From Fusarium oxysporum f. sp. lycopersici 4287 (lineage: Eukaryota; Ascomycota; Sordariomycetes; Hypocreales; Nectriaceae): a stretch of 64,000 nucleotides of DNA. The position numbers and the translations under genes were made by a program. Shown here in pieces: positions 54,617 to 64,000 of the stretch. Location: positions 117,736 through 181,735 of the forward strand of contig NC_030987.1 in the NCBI RefSeq assembly GCF_000149955.1, in the 5' to 3' direction. Each line of letters opens with the position of its first letter. Position 1 is the stretch's first letter. The notes under the pieces were generated by a model. It searched no databases. It worked only from the letters and a program-made list of their open reading frames with translations, and was not told where the DNA came from.

Positions 54617-57600
54617 ATGGATATCGGTCTCAACCCCGAAGAGCTCTCTACTGATTTACTCTTCGTTGTTTGTGCTCGTTGTGGGGAGGAGAGACCGGAG
54701 AGTGCCTTCAGAGCAAAGAGGCAGTCTGCTGGGCAAACTAAGCAATGCATAGACTGCCGTAACCAGCGCGTTTCTCATGTAAGTTCTGCCTTCCTCGTCT
54801 ATAAGTCTCTTAACCCTCATCAAATGAAGCATTCTAGATCCAAAGTCGTGCTCCAGACGCTGCGGAACATTGCACTTCGTCCATCCTCACCTGGCAGACC
54901 TGCCACGAAGAGAACCGAAGGAGATGCTGGCCTATCGCCTCCCAACGAGAGATCCGGAACCCAGCCTACATCGCCAGAGAAGCTACGGCAACTTCATACA
55001 GCTAGGAGTTTATTCGGAGAGTCAATTAGCCAGCCGCACGTAGTGCTAGGGACGCCAATTCCACCAACCCAACAAAGCTCGCGGCTCTTCCGGGCTCTAG
55101 CTCCGTCACCGCCTGTGCAGCCAACGACCCATCCACTCGTCTCACATTCTGATCCATCTACTCTTCGAAGCAGCACACCTGGTGTGGATTACCCTTACTT
55201 GGCCACCAGGTTCCACAAGGGGGGGAAGGACTCGCAAGATGATTCCTTGAAGGCTGGGGCGAGGGCCAAGCTGGCTGTTATCCAGCGCGACCATCGTTCA
55301 CGACGCCGTGCAGGGGAGACTGTGTCACTGACTCCCACAATATCTCAACTTGGCTTCTTGGAAGATTTTGAGGGTCCTGGAGAAGGTATCCTTGTTCTGT
55401 GGCCCCAGTAGTTTGTTCAGGCTAACCACGGAACGTAGATGGGAGTCAAGATCAACTACGACCGAGTGGGTTTCTAGATGGGGATGGGATAATCAAGGAA
55501 GGGGATGACAGGGGACAGTTCTCTGAATCTGATATTGACGCCGATGACTATTTCAACTTGCTGCTTTCACCTGATCGACCACGGAGGTACCTCAAACAAT
55601 TAGGGGTAGAGTCTGATTCCGATCTAGGGGACGAAGACGAGAACGACGATAATGATTGCGTGGATGGAAGCCCTCTTCGCCATCGCTTGCGGCAGCCTTC
55701 CGCACAGCTAAGGCGTGGTCGCCGTGGTCCTGCCCCTGGTACAGGAGGGCGGCCAAGAAAATCTCGAAGGCAAACTCGATCGTCGATGCCGCCACGGCGT
55801 ATTCGGAGTCCAGTGATAATTCCACCTGAAGAATCGGCGGTCTTTCATGCGCAAGATCCGGTGTGGAATGGCGACCTTGAGGCTTGCGCCTTGACTGGTC
55901 GCGATAAGGCAATCCTCCGCGAGTTCTGGACAAAGCTGGACAATGACCAAATGCAGTTTTGCGGTCGATGCCGGGAGTGTTGGTTCCAGATGAAGATCGA
56001 TTGCGATGGCATTTGTGCGCGTTGTTATCGAAAAGATGAGAAACGCCACCCCGACGAGCCGTACTTCTTCTCTGCGGATAATCAGCTCGACTTTGGCCCT
56101 GTACCGGCCCGGTTGCCCCAGCTTACGCCTACCGAAGAGTCTTTGATTGCTCGTGTTCACGTCCACGTGAACATTATGCTTGTGCGAGGGCAGCAGTACA
56201 AGTATCGGGGGCACGTAGTTCACTTTCTCCGTGAGGTTGGCTTAGTGTACAACCAGCTCCCGCTTCTGCCGCAGGAGTTGAACATTGTATTACTACGTCC
56301 TGCCAATACGTCGTCCCACGCAATTCTTAGTCGGCAATTCACCCGCCAGTTCCGTGTCCGCCGCCAGCCGGTTGTCATATGGCTAGACTACCTCCGGCGC
56401 CATCATCCTGGGTATCGATGCGTCGTCATCGACGAAGAGAGGCTAAATCAATTGCCCCAAGATGGCAATGTCCTGGATGCCATCCCCCAGAGTCAGGTGG
56501 AGGCTGCGGATGTTGGACCCGAGGAAGATCAGGAGGCAGAGCCTGACCTGGAGGACGAGGCTGCAGTGCCAGACATGTTGGCAAAGGACACGGAGCTCGA
56601 TGCTCTGCGGTCTATTCTCGCCGGAGAGTCGGAAGCTGATTCAGAGCTTTCCACAAGCTTCCAGGCGCAGGCGCAACACGAGCTGCAGCTCCCGAATATA
56701 CGACACACACCCATTAATGAGTTCAATCGCTCTCATGCCCTACTCTCCTTGGCGTTTCCCTGCCTCTTTCCTGACGGTAGAGCCGACTTTGTTGAACCTC
56801 GATTGCGCTCCATTGATTACAAGGATTACGTCGAGCACGCGATGCGCTGGCACGACGGGCGTTTTGCACGCCACCCGACCTTCCGCTTCGTCGCCTTCAA
56901 CACGCTAATGCGGTCACAAGCACGTTCGCGGTCCAGATTCTTCGTGAAGCAACATGATGGGAGACAGCAGCCGCTGACGCGAGAGCAACTTATTCAGGCG
57001 CTGGAACACAGCGAGGACCCCGAGGCGCAGGCGCTGATCAACTCGATCACAAGGCATGCGGTGTCTATTCGCGGTACGCGTCCATTCTGGAACAAAAAGA
57101 GGCAGGACCTCGAGGCCTATGCCTATAACCTTGGTTGTCCTGGTGCATTCATCACGTTTAGCCCGGCAGATTTACACTGGCGGAGTCTCTACCAGCACAT
57201 GCCCCAGTATGACGACTGGCTAGCCGCCACCGAGCCGGAGAGGATGGCTCTATCGCGCCGCCTATTGCGGCAGAACCCTCACATTGCTGCTTTCCACTTC
57301 TACCGCCGATACACCCTCTTTCGGGATATCGTGCTAAGTAAGAAGTTCAGCATCACAGATTACTGGGATCGGTACGAATGGCAAGGCCGTGGTAGCCCAC
57401 ACAACCACGGCCTGTACTGGATGGATAATTGTCCAGGGGCCGACATGGAGGACGAAGCGGCTCGTGATGTATTTGCACGCACATGGGGATTCCACGTCAC
57501 TGCCATTAACCCTGAGCCGAGTAGGACTATGCCTCAGGGTGAGGGTAATCCCCTGAGCGTGGATCCCCTGAGCATAGAGATGACATTCCTGCGGCTCTCA

Positions 57601-60354
57601 CAAATCGTCAACCGCTGCCAGCGCCACAAGTGCAATACCACGTACTGCTTGCGCGTGAGGAAGAGAACCGGTGATCTGGCGAGGGACATGGAAGGTGCCG
57701 CTGCGGATATCGAGGCGGCAAACGTTGCCAATCCAGAGAGGGAGTGTCGTTTTGACTTCCCTCGTGCCTTGCGGGAGCTGGCCGCAGTGATCAGGAAGGA
57801 AGGCAGGTCGTACTATGTCTTTGAGGCGGCCCGGAATGACAGCCTCATGAATAACTTCAATCCTGCGATTATCCTAGGCTGGCTAGCCAATATTGACATA
57901 TCTCCTTGCACCAGCTTACAGGCGGTTATTACGTACGCTGCGAAGTATTGCAGTAAATCTGAGAAGAAGACCGAGTCTTTCGCCAGGCTTGCAGACCAGG
58001 TCTTGCCTCACACATCGCACGTTCAGCCCCTGTTGTCCTTCTCCTCTCGCCTGATGAACAAGCTGATTGCCGAGAGAGATTACTCGGCGCAGGAGATTTC
58101 CCATCTGCTGCTTAACATTCCGCTGCAAGAAGGCACCCGTATGGTTGTCACCGTGGACTGCCGTCCGTTGGAGCGACAGGCACGTTCGTATCGTGTGGAC
58201 GGAGATGTCAACGAGGCCATCGGCAGCTACAGGAAATATCTAGAGAGAAAGGACCAGCATGAGGATATAACCTATCTCGAATACCTGCAATCGTACAATC
58301 TCAACACGTGGAGGAGACTCGCTGCTCACGCGAAGAAGAGAGTCCTGTCTTACTTCCCTCGATACAAGTCTATGGAGGCCTCTTCCCAGTTTAACGACTT
58401 CTGCCGTGTTAAATTGATGATGGTTCATCCACATCGCTCTCCAGAAGAGTTGCTCGTTGTGGGCGGGCAGCGGTTCGATTCCTTCACGGCTGCGTACATG
58501 CACTGCAGACAGCACCATGATACCCATGCGGACGATCATTATGGGGAACCAGATACAGATGAATTGACGGCAGAGGAGGATGAATTTGAGCTTGAGATCC
58601 ATGAGGAGCCCATCGCGGAGGAGGACTGGCATGAACTCGCCCGCATGCTACCTGACCGCCCACTGGAGGAAGAGGACATCGACATCCTCGGCCGCCGAGA
58701 CATTGACATCAATTACGATTGGACCCCTCGTGTTGGGCGGTATGCCGATGATGGCATTCTCAACAGCGACTACTGGAAGCAACGCAAAGCGGAAAACACC
58801 CTTGACCTTGATGTGGATGATCAGCCCTTGGAGGCTCGCGATTCCCTAAATCCAGAGCAGCGCATAGTATACGATACGGTGATGGGCCACTTCCTGACCC
58901 AGGATCCCTCTCAGTTGCTACTCCATGTGGATGGCGGAGGCGGCACTGGCAAGTCATACCTCATTAACCTGCTCTCCGCGCACCTCCAATCCGCGACAGG
59001 GGGGAGGGGGACACCTGTTTGGCGTGCTGCGCCAACGGGCGTCGCAGGAAACCAGATATCGGGCACTACCTTGCACTCCCTGTTACACCTCCCAATCAAT
59101 AAGGACTTCAAGCCTCTATCTCCCGTTGATAAGACCCAGCTCCAGAAGAAGCTGAAGGATATCAAGTACCTCATCATCGATGAGAAGAGCATGCTAGGAC
59201 TGCGTCAGCTATCGTGGATCGATGACCGTCTCCGCGAGGCGTTCCCGAACAGGAATGAGGAGTTCTTTGGCGGCCTGAACATCCTCTTGGTTGGTGACTT
59301 CTTCCAGCTTCCCCCTGTGCTACAGAAGCCGCTTTGTTACGACAAAGAGGTGCAGGGAGTAGAGATCAAGGGCAGGAACGCATATAGGCGCTTCGATAAA
59401 TCAGTATTCTTGAAGGTTGTTCAGAGGCAGCGCGGCGACGACCAGGAGGCGTTTCGCACAGCTCTCGGGGAACTGCGGCTGCTCCAACTATCTATGGAGT
59501 CTTGGAAGCTCCTGTCCACCCGCGTGCAGGCAAAACTAGACGATCGAGAGGTCGCGAGGTTTTCCAGCGCCCTGCGAGTATACGCTACCAAAGATAGGGT
59601 GAACGAGTATAACCACTATCACCTCGACCGCCTCGGCCGGCCAGTCGTCCAGGTCAAAGCTAAGAACGTCGGCCCTGGTGCGGCTGCTGCCCCTGATGAC
59701 AAGGCGGGCAACCTTGCGAAGCAGATCCCTATATGCATTGGCGCTCGTCTGATGCTGACGTCTAACCTTTGGCAGCCCGTTGGCCTCTGCAACGGCGCTC
59801 GCGGTACGGTTTACGACATCGGCTGGGCACCCGGGGCTGACCCCATCCAAGATCCTCCTTGTGTTATCATGATGGAGTTTGACAAGTACAACGGACCGGT
59901 GTTCCTGACCACCCCCGATGGCAAAAAGATTGTCCCAATTCTCCCAGTTGAGAGAGACTTTCTCATCGGAGCCACTCTCTGCGCTCGCACGCAGTTTCCC
60001 CTGATCGTATGCTACGCTATTACCGTGCACAAGTCACAAAGCATCACAGAAGATATGATCGTGACGGATCTCTCCTGCCGGGACTTTCAGACCGGTTTAA
60101 GCTACGTGGCTGTCTCTCGTGTAAAACCGCTTGAGGGTTTGATGTTAGATGCGCCATTTGATCGTAATAACCTGGTCTACGGGTCTCCCCCGGATGGCAT
60201 GAAGATGAAGATGAGGGATCAGGAGCTTAGGAAACGACAGGTTCTTACACGGAGTCCTTACATGATATATAATACCAAGAATGGCCATGGCACTGGATCA
60301 GTACGTAGTAGTAGTAATAGCTTCCCGGCCCGCGGACACACGGCCTTCGGCTGA
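54617..60354 (+). CDS. Helitron Rep/PIF1-helicase protein (about 1894 aa, one intron)
   Basis: Exon 1 54617-55385, exon 2 55439-60354; the intron GTATCC...AACGTAG restores one continuous frame. In order: a CxxC zinc segment (VVCARCGEERPESAF...CIDC), a Pro/Ser-rich region, a second zinc segment (FCGRCRECW...CARC), and the Helitron N-terminal domain (FNTLMRSQARSRSRF, CPGAFITFSPADLHW). The HUH nuclease follows (GRGSPHNHGLYW) with the two-Tyr helix TYAAKYCSKSEKK. The PIF1-type helicase has GGGGTGKSYL (Walker A), LIIDEKSMLG (Walker B), VGDFFQLPPV, VHKSQSIT and YVAVSRVKP. No stops or frameshifts interrupt it, so rolling-circle transposition could still be possible. The stop codon lies inside the right inverted repeat. 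Confidence 0.95.
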
Positions 60355-60358
60355 GGCT

Positions 60359-60397
60359 ACCCCATGCGCCCCATCGCCGCTCCAATGTGCATGGGGT
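60359..60397 (+). other. 3'-terminal hairpin of Helitron
   Basis: ACCCCATGC and GCATGGGGT pair perfectly around a 21-base loop, a few bases after the Rep stop codon. Confidence 0.75.
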
Positions 60398-60410
60398 GGC
60401 GTAGTATTTT

Positions 60411-61134
60411 ATACTTAACCTAAGATAAAAGAGATGTATAATAAAGGCTAAGGAGAAGAAAGGTGGTACTACTATAGGCCAAGTTGTACTTTAAATGCTA
60501 TAAGAACTACAGTATGGAATTCATCTCATATTAATGCCGTCGACGAACCTTCCGCGTAGATTCTCAAAATCATGTACTCCTGCTAACCTTGAGACGACAT
60601 AATAGAGCTCGCGTAGCTACCGCTGCTTCTACAACCGTCAGCGACGAGACCACCACCGTCATCTAGACATCTTCTGCTGCGCTCACTTTAAGCATTTGAA
60701 CTGAAACAACCACTGCTACCACCATAATCGCAAGCACCGGCCTTCCCTATCAATATGCTGTTAGCCTCCCATTTCGACGCAAATACAGCGGCAAGGAACA
60801 GCAAATTAGTTCAGGAAATAATCTATCTTGGTATTTAGATTGGCTCGTTCACCTTAGATGATACCTGCAATTCTGCATTGAACGCCTGACTGCGCTTTCT
60901 TTGCCAAGCGAGACCTCGAGAACAATGCATTTTGTGAGTTCTGGAGCGGAACTTTTGCAAGCTAGGGCTATTAGTAATGTATAAGATAAACTACTTTTAC
61001 AATCTCCTCACAGAGACCTTGGCTGTTATAATAGCTATTCCTCCTCTTGGTAATAACTATTTCTCCAGTAAAGACTCTCTAAGGATAGTATATAATTCAG
61101 GCCTATATATTTACCTACATTAAGAAAATAATAC
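60411..61134. repeat. AT-rich degenerate DNA right of Helitron
   Basis: AT-rich without coding frames; continuous in character with the AT-rich DNA left of the Helitron, so the element probably inserted into one island. Confidence 0.45.
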
Positions 61135-62298
61135 TTAAAAGGTAAATGAAGGAATGTTAACATCGCTAATAACCCAGGTCTTGCCACCATCGCTAGTAGT
61201 CATCTCGCCACCAGTAACGCCCTCACCCTTGCCAAAGGTCTGGATGTAGTTGGGATCGGCAGTGTCAAGGATGANNNNNNNNNNNNNNNNNNNNNNNNNN
61301 NNNNNNNNNNNNNNNNNNNNNNNNNNNNNNNNNNNNNNNNNNNNNNNNNNNNNNNNNNNNNNNNNNNNNNNNNNNNNNNNNNNNNNNNNNNNNNNNNNNN
61401 NNNNNNNNNNNNNNNNNNNNNNNNNNNNNNNNNNNNNNNNNNNNNNNNNNNNNNNNNNNNNNNNNNNNNNNNNNNNNNNNNNNNNNNNNNNNNNNNNNNN
61501 NNNNNNNNNNNNNNNNNNNNNNNNNNNNNNNNNNNNNNNNNNNNNNNNNNNNNNNNNNNNNNNNNNNNNNNNNNNNNNNNNNNNNNNNNNNNNNNNNNNN
61601 NNNNNNNNNNNNNNNNNNNNNNNNNNNNNNNNNNNNNNNNNNNNNNNNNNNNNNNNNNNNNNNNNNNNNNNNNNNNNNNNNNNNNNNNNNNNNNNNNNNN
61701 NNNNNNNNNNNNNNNNNNNNNNNNNNNNNNNNNNNNNNNNNNNNNNNNNNNNNNNNNNNNNNNNNNNNNNNNNNNNNNNNNNNNNNNNNNNNNNNNNNNN
61801 NNNNNNNNNNNNNNNNNNNNNNNNNNNNNNNNNNNNNNNNNNNNNNNNNNNNNNNNNNNNNNNNNNNNNNNNNNNNNNNNNNNNNNNNNNNNNNNNNNNN
61901 NNNNNNNNNNNNNNNNNNNNNNNNNNNNNNNNNNNNNNNNNNNNNNNNNNNNNNNNNNNNNNNNNNNNNNNNNNNNNNNNNNNNNNNNNNNNNNNNNNNN
62001 NNNNNNNNNNNNNNNNNNNNNNNNNNNNNNNNNNNNNNNNNNNNNNNNNNNNNNNNNNNNNNNNNNNNNNNNNNNNNNNNNNNNNNNNNNNNNNNNNNNN
62101 NNNNNNNNNNNNNNNNNNNNNNNNNNNNNNNNNNNNNNNNNNNNNNNNNNNNNNNNNNNNNNNNNNNNNNNNNNNNNNNNNNNNNNNNNNNNNNNNNNNN
62201 NNNNNNNNNNNNNNNNNNNNNNNNNNNNNNNNNNNNNNNNNNNNNTCCGAGGTGACTAGCATTGAAGTTCGCGGCAATAGAAGCGGTTTGCGTCGCAT
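61135..62298 (-). CDS. Unidentified gene, only the C-terminal end readable (assembly gap)
   Basis: The minus strand at 61135-61274 reads YIQTFGKGEGVTGGEMTTSD then GGKTWVISDVNIPSFTF and a stop; SDGGKTW fits an Asp-box (BNR) motif. On the far side of the gap, 62246-62297 also reads sensibly on the minus strand (TQTASIAANFNASHLG). The two pieces may belong to one gene, but 971 bases are missing. I cannot assign a family. Confidence 0.4.
   Translation of the reverse strand: MRRKPLLLPRTSMLVTSXXXXXXXXXXXXXXXXXXXXXXXXXXXXXXXXXXXXXXXXXXXXXXXXXXXXXXXXXXXXXXXXXXXXXXXXXXXXXXXXXXXXXXXXXXXXXXXXXXXXXXXXXXXXXXXXXXXXXXXXXXXXXXXXXXXXXXXXXXXXXXXXXXXXXXXXXXXXXXXXXXXXXXXXXXXXXXXXXXXXXXXXXXXXXXXXXXXXXXXXXXXXXXXXXXXXXXXXXXXXXXXXXXXXXXXXXXXXXXXXXXXXXXXXXXXXXXXXXXXXXXXXXXXXXXXXXXXXXXXXXXXXXXXXXXXXXXXXXXXXXXXXXXXXXXXXXXXXXXXXXXXXXILDTADPNYIQTFGKGEGVTGGEMTTSDGGKTWVISDVNIPSFTF
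61275..62245. other. Assembly gap (971 N)
   Basis: Run of N. Confidence 0.99.
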
Positions 62299-62316
62299 AT
62301 GGTTAATTAATTACAC

Positions 62317-62566
62317 ACATGGACGCTCCATCTCAGAATGCACGCCCTTCAGGTTATGTCCACAACGTACCACAATGCTCGAAGTGTTGGGGACTTCCGC
62401 CCCCTTAGGATTATTAATTCCCGTACAGGCATTTCTGGGAGGTATTCCGGTATTATGGTACCAGAAGGCTTATGAAATGCTGATTTCAAGACATATGAAA
62501 GGAATGAAGGACTAGGAGAAACCTGGTTTCAAAACCGCTACCTCGGCTGTGCTTGTGATGTTCCTT
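62317..62566 (+). pseudogene. Fragment of a class B flavin monooxygenase gene
   Basis: Possible ATG at 62317. From about 62388 one frame reads RIINSRTGISGRYSGIMVPE, a mutated FAD-binding motif where IIGTGISGI is usual. After a stop it continues NADFKTYERNEGLGETWF then QNRYLGCACDVP, the GGTW-NRYPG-DVP block of flavin monooxygenases. A GTAAGT donor follows at 62567. No further exon is recognisable, so it is a decayed N-terminal remnant. It differs from the intact monooxygenase at 48217 in this block and so is not a recent copy of it. Confidence 0.6.
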
Positions 62567-63048
62567 GTAAGTATTCTACCAATGACAAACTATGCCTGTG
62601 GTAAGGTAAGGCGCGCGATGCAAGGATGAGCCGTCAGGTCTATCAACTCAGAATAATCCTCCCAAGAATACAGTACAAGCAGCATGCCAACTGCCCACAC
62701 AACAGCTTCGTCACTTCAATAGCACTTATCCAATTCCCCATTTCTGAGGAAGGCATACCGATTGCCATGGTCGTGGGTCCCGGAGGAGTCCACCCATCGA
62801 GGGCTTTCAAAATGTCTAGAAAATGTAACCTAGATGGAGCCTGGCCAGATGACCATAACTCTCATTCACTGTGCCTTGCTTATACCAAATGCGACAACTT
62901 CCAGACCAAACTATGCAAGGCGTGTATGTATCGATATGCTCTATCAGGTCAACCTCAGCTTCTGATTGCACCTTCATCGTCTTGGTGGCCTGATAGTGCA
63001 TTTTGGATAGGCTTTAATGATGTATTTGCCCAGCGACTAAATGACTAG

Positions 63049-64000
63049 ACTCGGGCTCCCATTGCCAACGTAGGCATTTGATCTTATAGAAAACGTTGAT
63101 CTGAATAAATGATAGGCTGGAGGGGAGGCTATAGTTGCATATAAAATAGTTTTGATAGCCCGGAATTACCTATGTTAAATGAAAAATTTAAGTAAGCTTA
63201 AGGTCAACATCGGTTGTTTCCATGATAACTAGTCCAGGAGACCAAGCTCTTGGGGTGTTGCTTCCATGAGCTGGAGACTGTTAATTTATTAACCTATATA
63301 TAGTTATTTAGTTATTGCACGACCCTTATGCAATTGACCCAACCACTACCAGCTGTTTGAGGTTATTCCTTACACAAATATGGCGGGGGAAATATATCAC
63401 ATGAATGATACTCGCGGCTTCAAAACCTGATTTTAGCGGCGCAGCTTGATATCCTTCAACTGTGCCACACCAACCTAGGCTCAATGCAGCAGGTAGAACC
63501 TGTCCTTTTGATTCCAGTCAGTATTATGGCCTTAAAGGAGATACCTAATTGGACATACAAAGCACGGTAGGGCAGTCAATGCGCCACCTTGCATTCCAAA
63601 ATCCAGCGTAATTTGGAAATTCCAATACTTAACTAAGCATTCCGCCAATGGTTTCATATCTGATATTAGCAACATAAATAATCTGGCTTTATTTCACTAT
63701 ATGGGAACACTCCTTCCCCAAGAAACTTCTAGAGCCTTTCAACAAGATGCCCACCATAACATCGGTGATTCAGGCCAAGATAACTAATTTTGGGCCACTG
63801 ACAACAACCTATACTGCACCAGCATCATGTGCCACTGCAACAAACCACCTTTACTTGGCTGATTATAGCGAAAAACCCGAATATCTATGGGCTTACCCTA
63901 CCTGCACAATGCAGCTGTATGGTTAATGCATACCATCTGGAGATCAATACGATCACCTTATCACAGCAACATATGCCAGACTTTCGACACTGGCTTTTAC
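63049..64000. other. Terminal stretch without recognised genes
   Basis: Mixed composition; no coding frame of recognisable family. The open frame before it (62626-63048) is unassigned. Confidence 0.4.

Larger units (their letters stand above)
54301..60410 (+). mobile_element. Apparently intact Helitron (non-canonical type), ends approximate
   Basis: A 6.1-kb unit carrying one Rep-helicase gene. Near the ends, TCAGCCGAAGGC at 54303-54314 and GCCTTCGGCTGA at 60343-60354 form a 12-bp inverted repeat. A perfect 9-bp stem (ACCCCATGC at 60359-60367 with GCATGGGGT at 60389-60397) follows at the right end. No obvious 3' CTRR directly follows the hairpin, which fits the non-canonical Helitrons reported from Fusarium oxysporum better than classical ones. 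Exact borders cannot be set without other copies. Confidence 0.85.

Noticed and set aside
54779..54837. Extra intron (GTAAGT...TTCTAG) in the Helitron gene
   Set aside because: Removing these 59 bases puts the downstream sequence in a frame with an early stop; reading through keeps the frame open.
54617..55411. Separate 264-residue protein at the Helitron left end
   Set aside because: An intron at 55386-55438 joins it in phase to the long Rep-helicase frame, so it is the N-terminus of that protein.
62626..63048. 140-codon plus-strand frame with several Cys
   Set aside because: No recognisable family and next to decayed sequence; could be real but I cannot support it.
1..64000. tRNA, rRNA or CRISPR-type arrays
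   Set aside because: I saw no cloverleaf signatures, ribosomal sequence or regularly spaced repeats while reading; a dedicated tRNA scan would be needed to exclude a tRNA gene.

Overview
The window is eukaryotic and looks like a filamentous ascomycete, most likely Fusarium and perhaps the F. oxysporum species complex. Many genes carry 50-100 bp GT-AG introns, protein families are typically fungal, and AT-rich islands resembling RIP-mutated (repeat-induced point mutation) repeat DNA are scattered between normal-GC genes. A Mutator-like element resembling Hop and a large Helitron, both with open reading frames, support this. The species is my inference from those elements; no marker gene is present. 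Two assembly gaps (41739-41968 and 61275-62245) interrupt genes.

Layout. 1-6.5 kb: carbohydrate genes, namely a GH1 beta-glucosidase (cut by the window edge), an MFS sugar transporter with one frameshift, and a divergently transcribed GH95 alpha-L-fucosidase. 6.9-14.5 kb: a small unknown protein, a glycerate kinase, a DHA1-type MFS exporter, and an argininosuccinate-lyase-like enzyme. 14.5-24 kb: AT-rich islands around a secreted protein with an internal duplication, a secreted HExxH metalloprotease, a decayed Zn2Cys6 regulator and an acyl-CoA thioesterase-like gene. 24-30 kb is gene-poor, with one BYS1-type secreted protein. 30-38.5 kb holds a Rieske-type protein that lacks its catalytic iron motif, an unknown 249-residue protein, a papain-like gene with scrambled frames, and a long gene fusing a SERAC1-like alpha/beta hydrolase to a Dbp5-like DEAD-box helicase with both active sites altered.

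39-54 kb looks like an amine or amino-acid metabolism neighbourhood: an (R)-selective class IV transaminase, an APC permease, a Zn2Cys6/Fungal_trans_2 regulator, a class B flavin monooxygenase, and a fusion of a RidA domain with a flavin amine oxidase. It ends with the remains of a second regulator of the same family. A complete MULE with perfect 102-bp terminal inverted repeats and a 9-bp target duplication has inserted between the regulator and the monooxygenase. 54-60.4 kb is an apparently intact Helitron sitting in AT-rich DNA. The right end holds a gapped gene and a fragment of another flavin monooxygenase.

The most unusual object is the hydrolase-helicase fusion (35.6-38.5 kb). Fungal NOD-like receptors often carry the same kind of hydrolase at their N-terminus, but here a degenerate RNA-helicase core stands where the nucleotide-binding domain would be. 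All intron phases I could resolve support a single reading frame. Intron positions throughout are read by eye.
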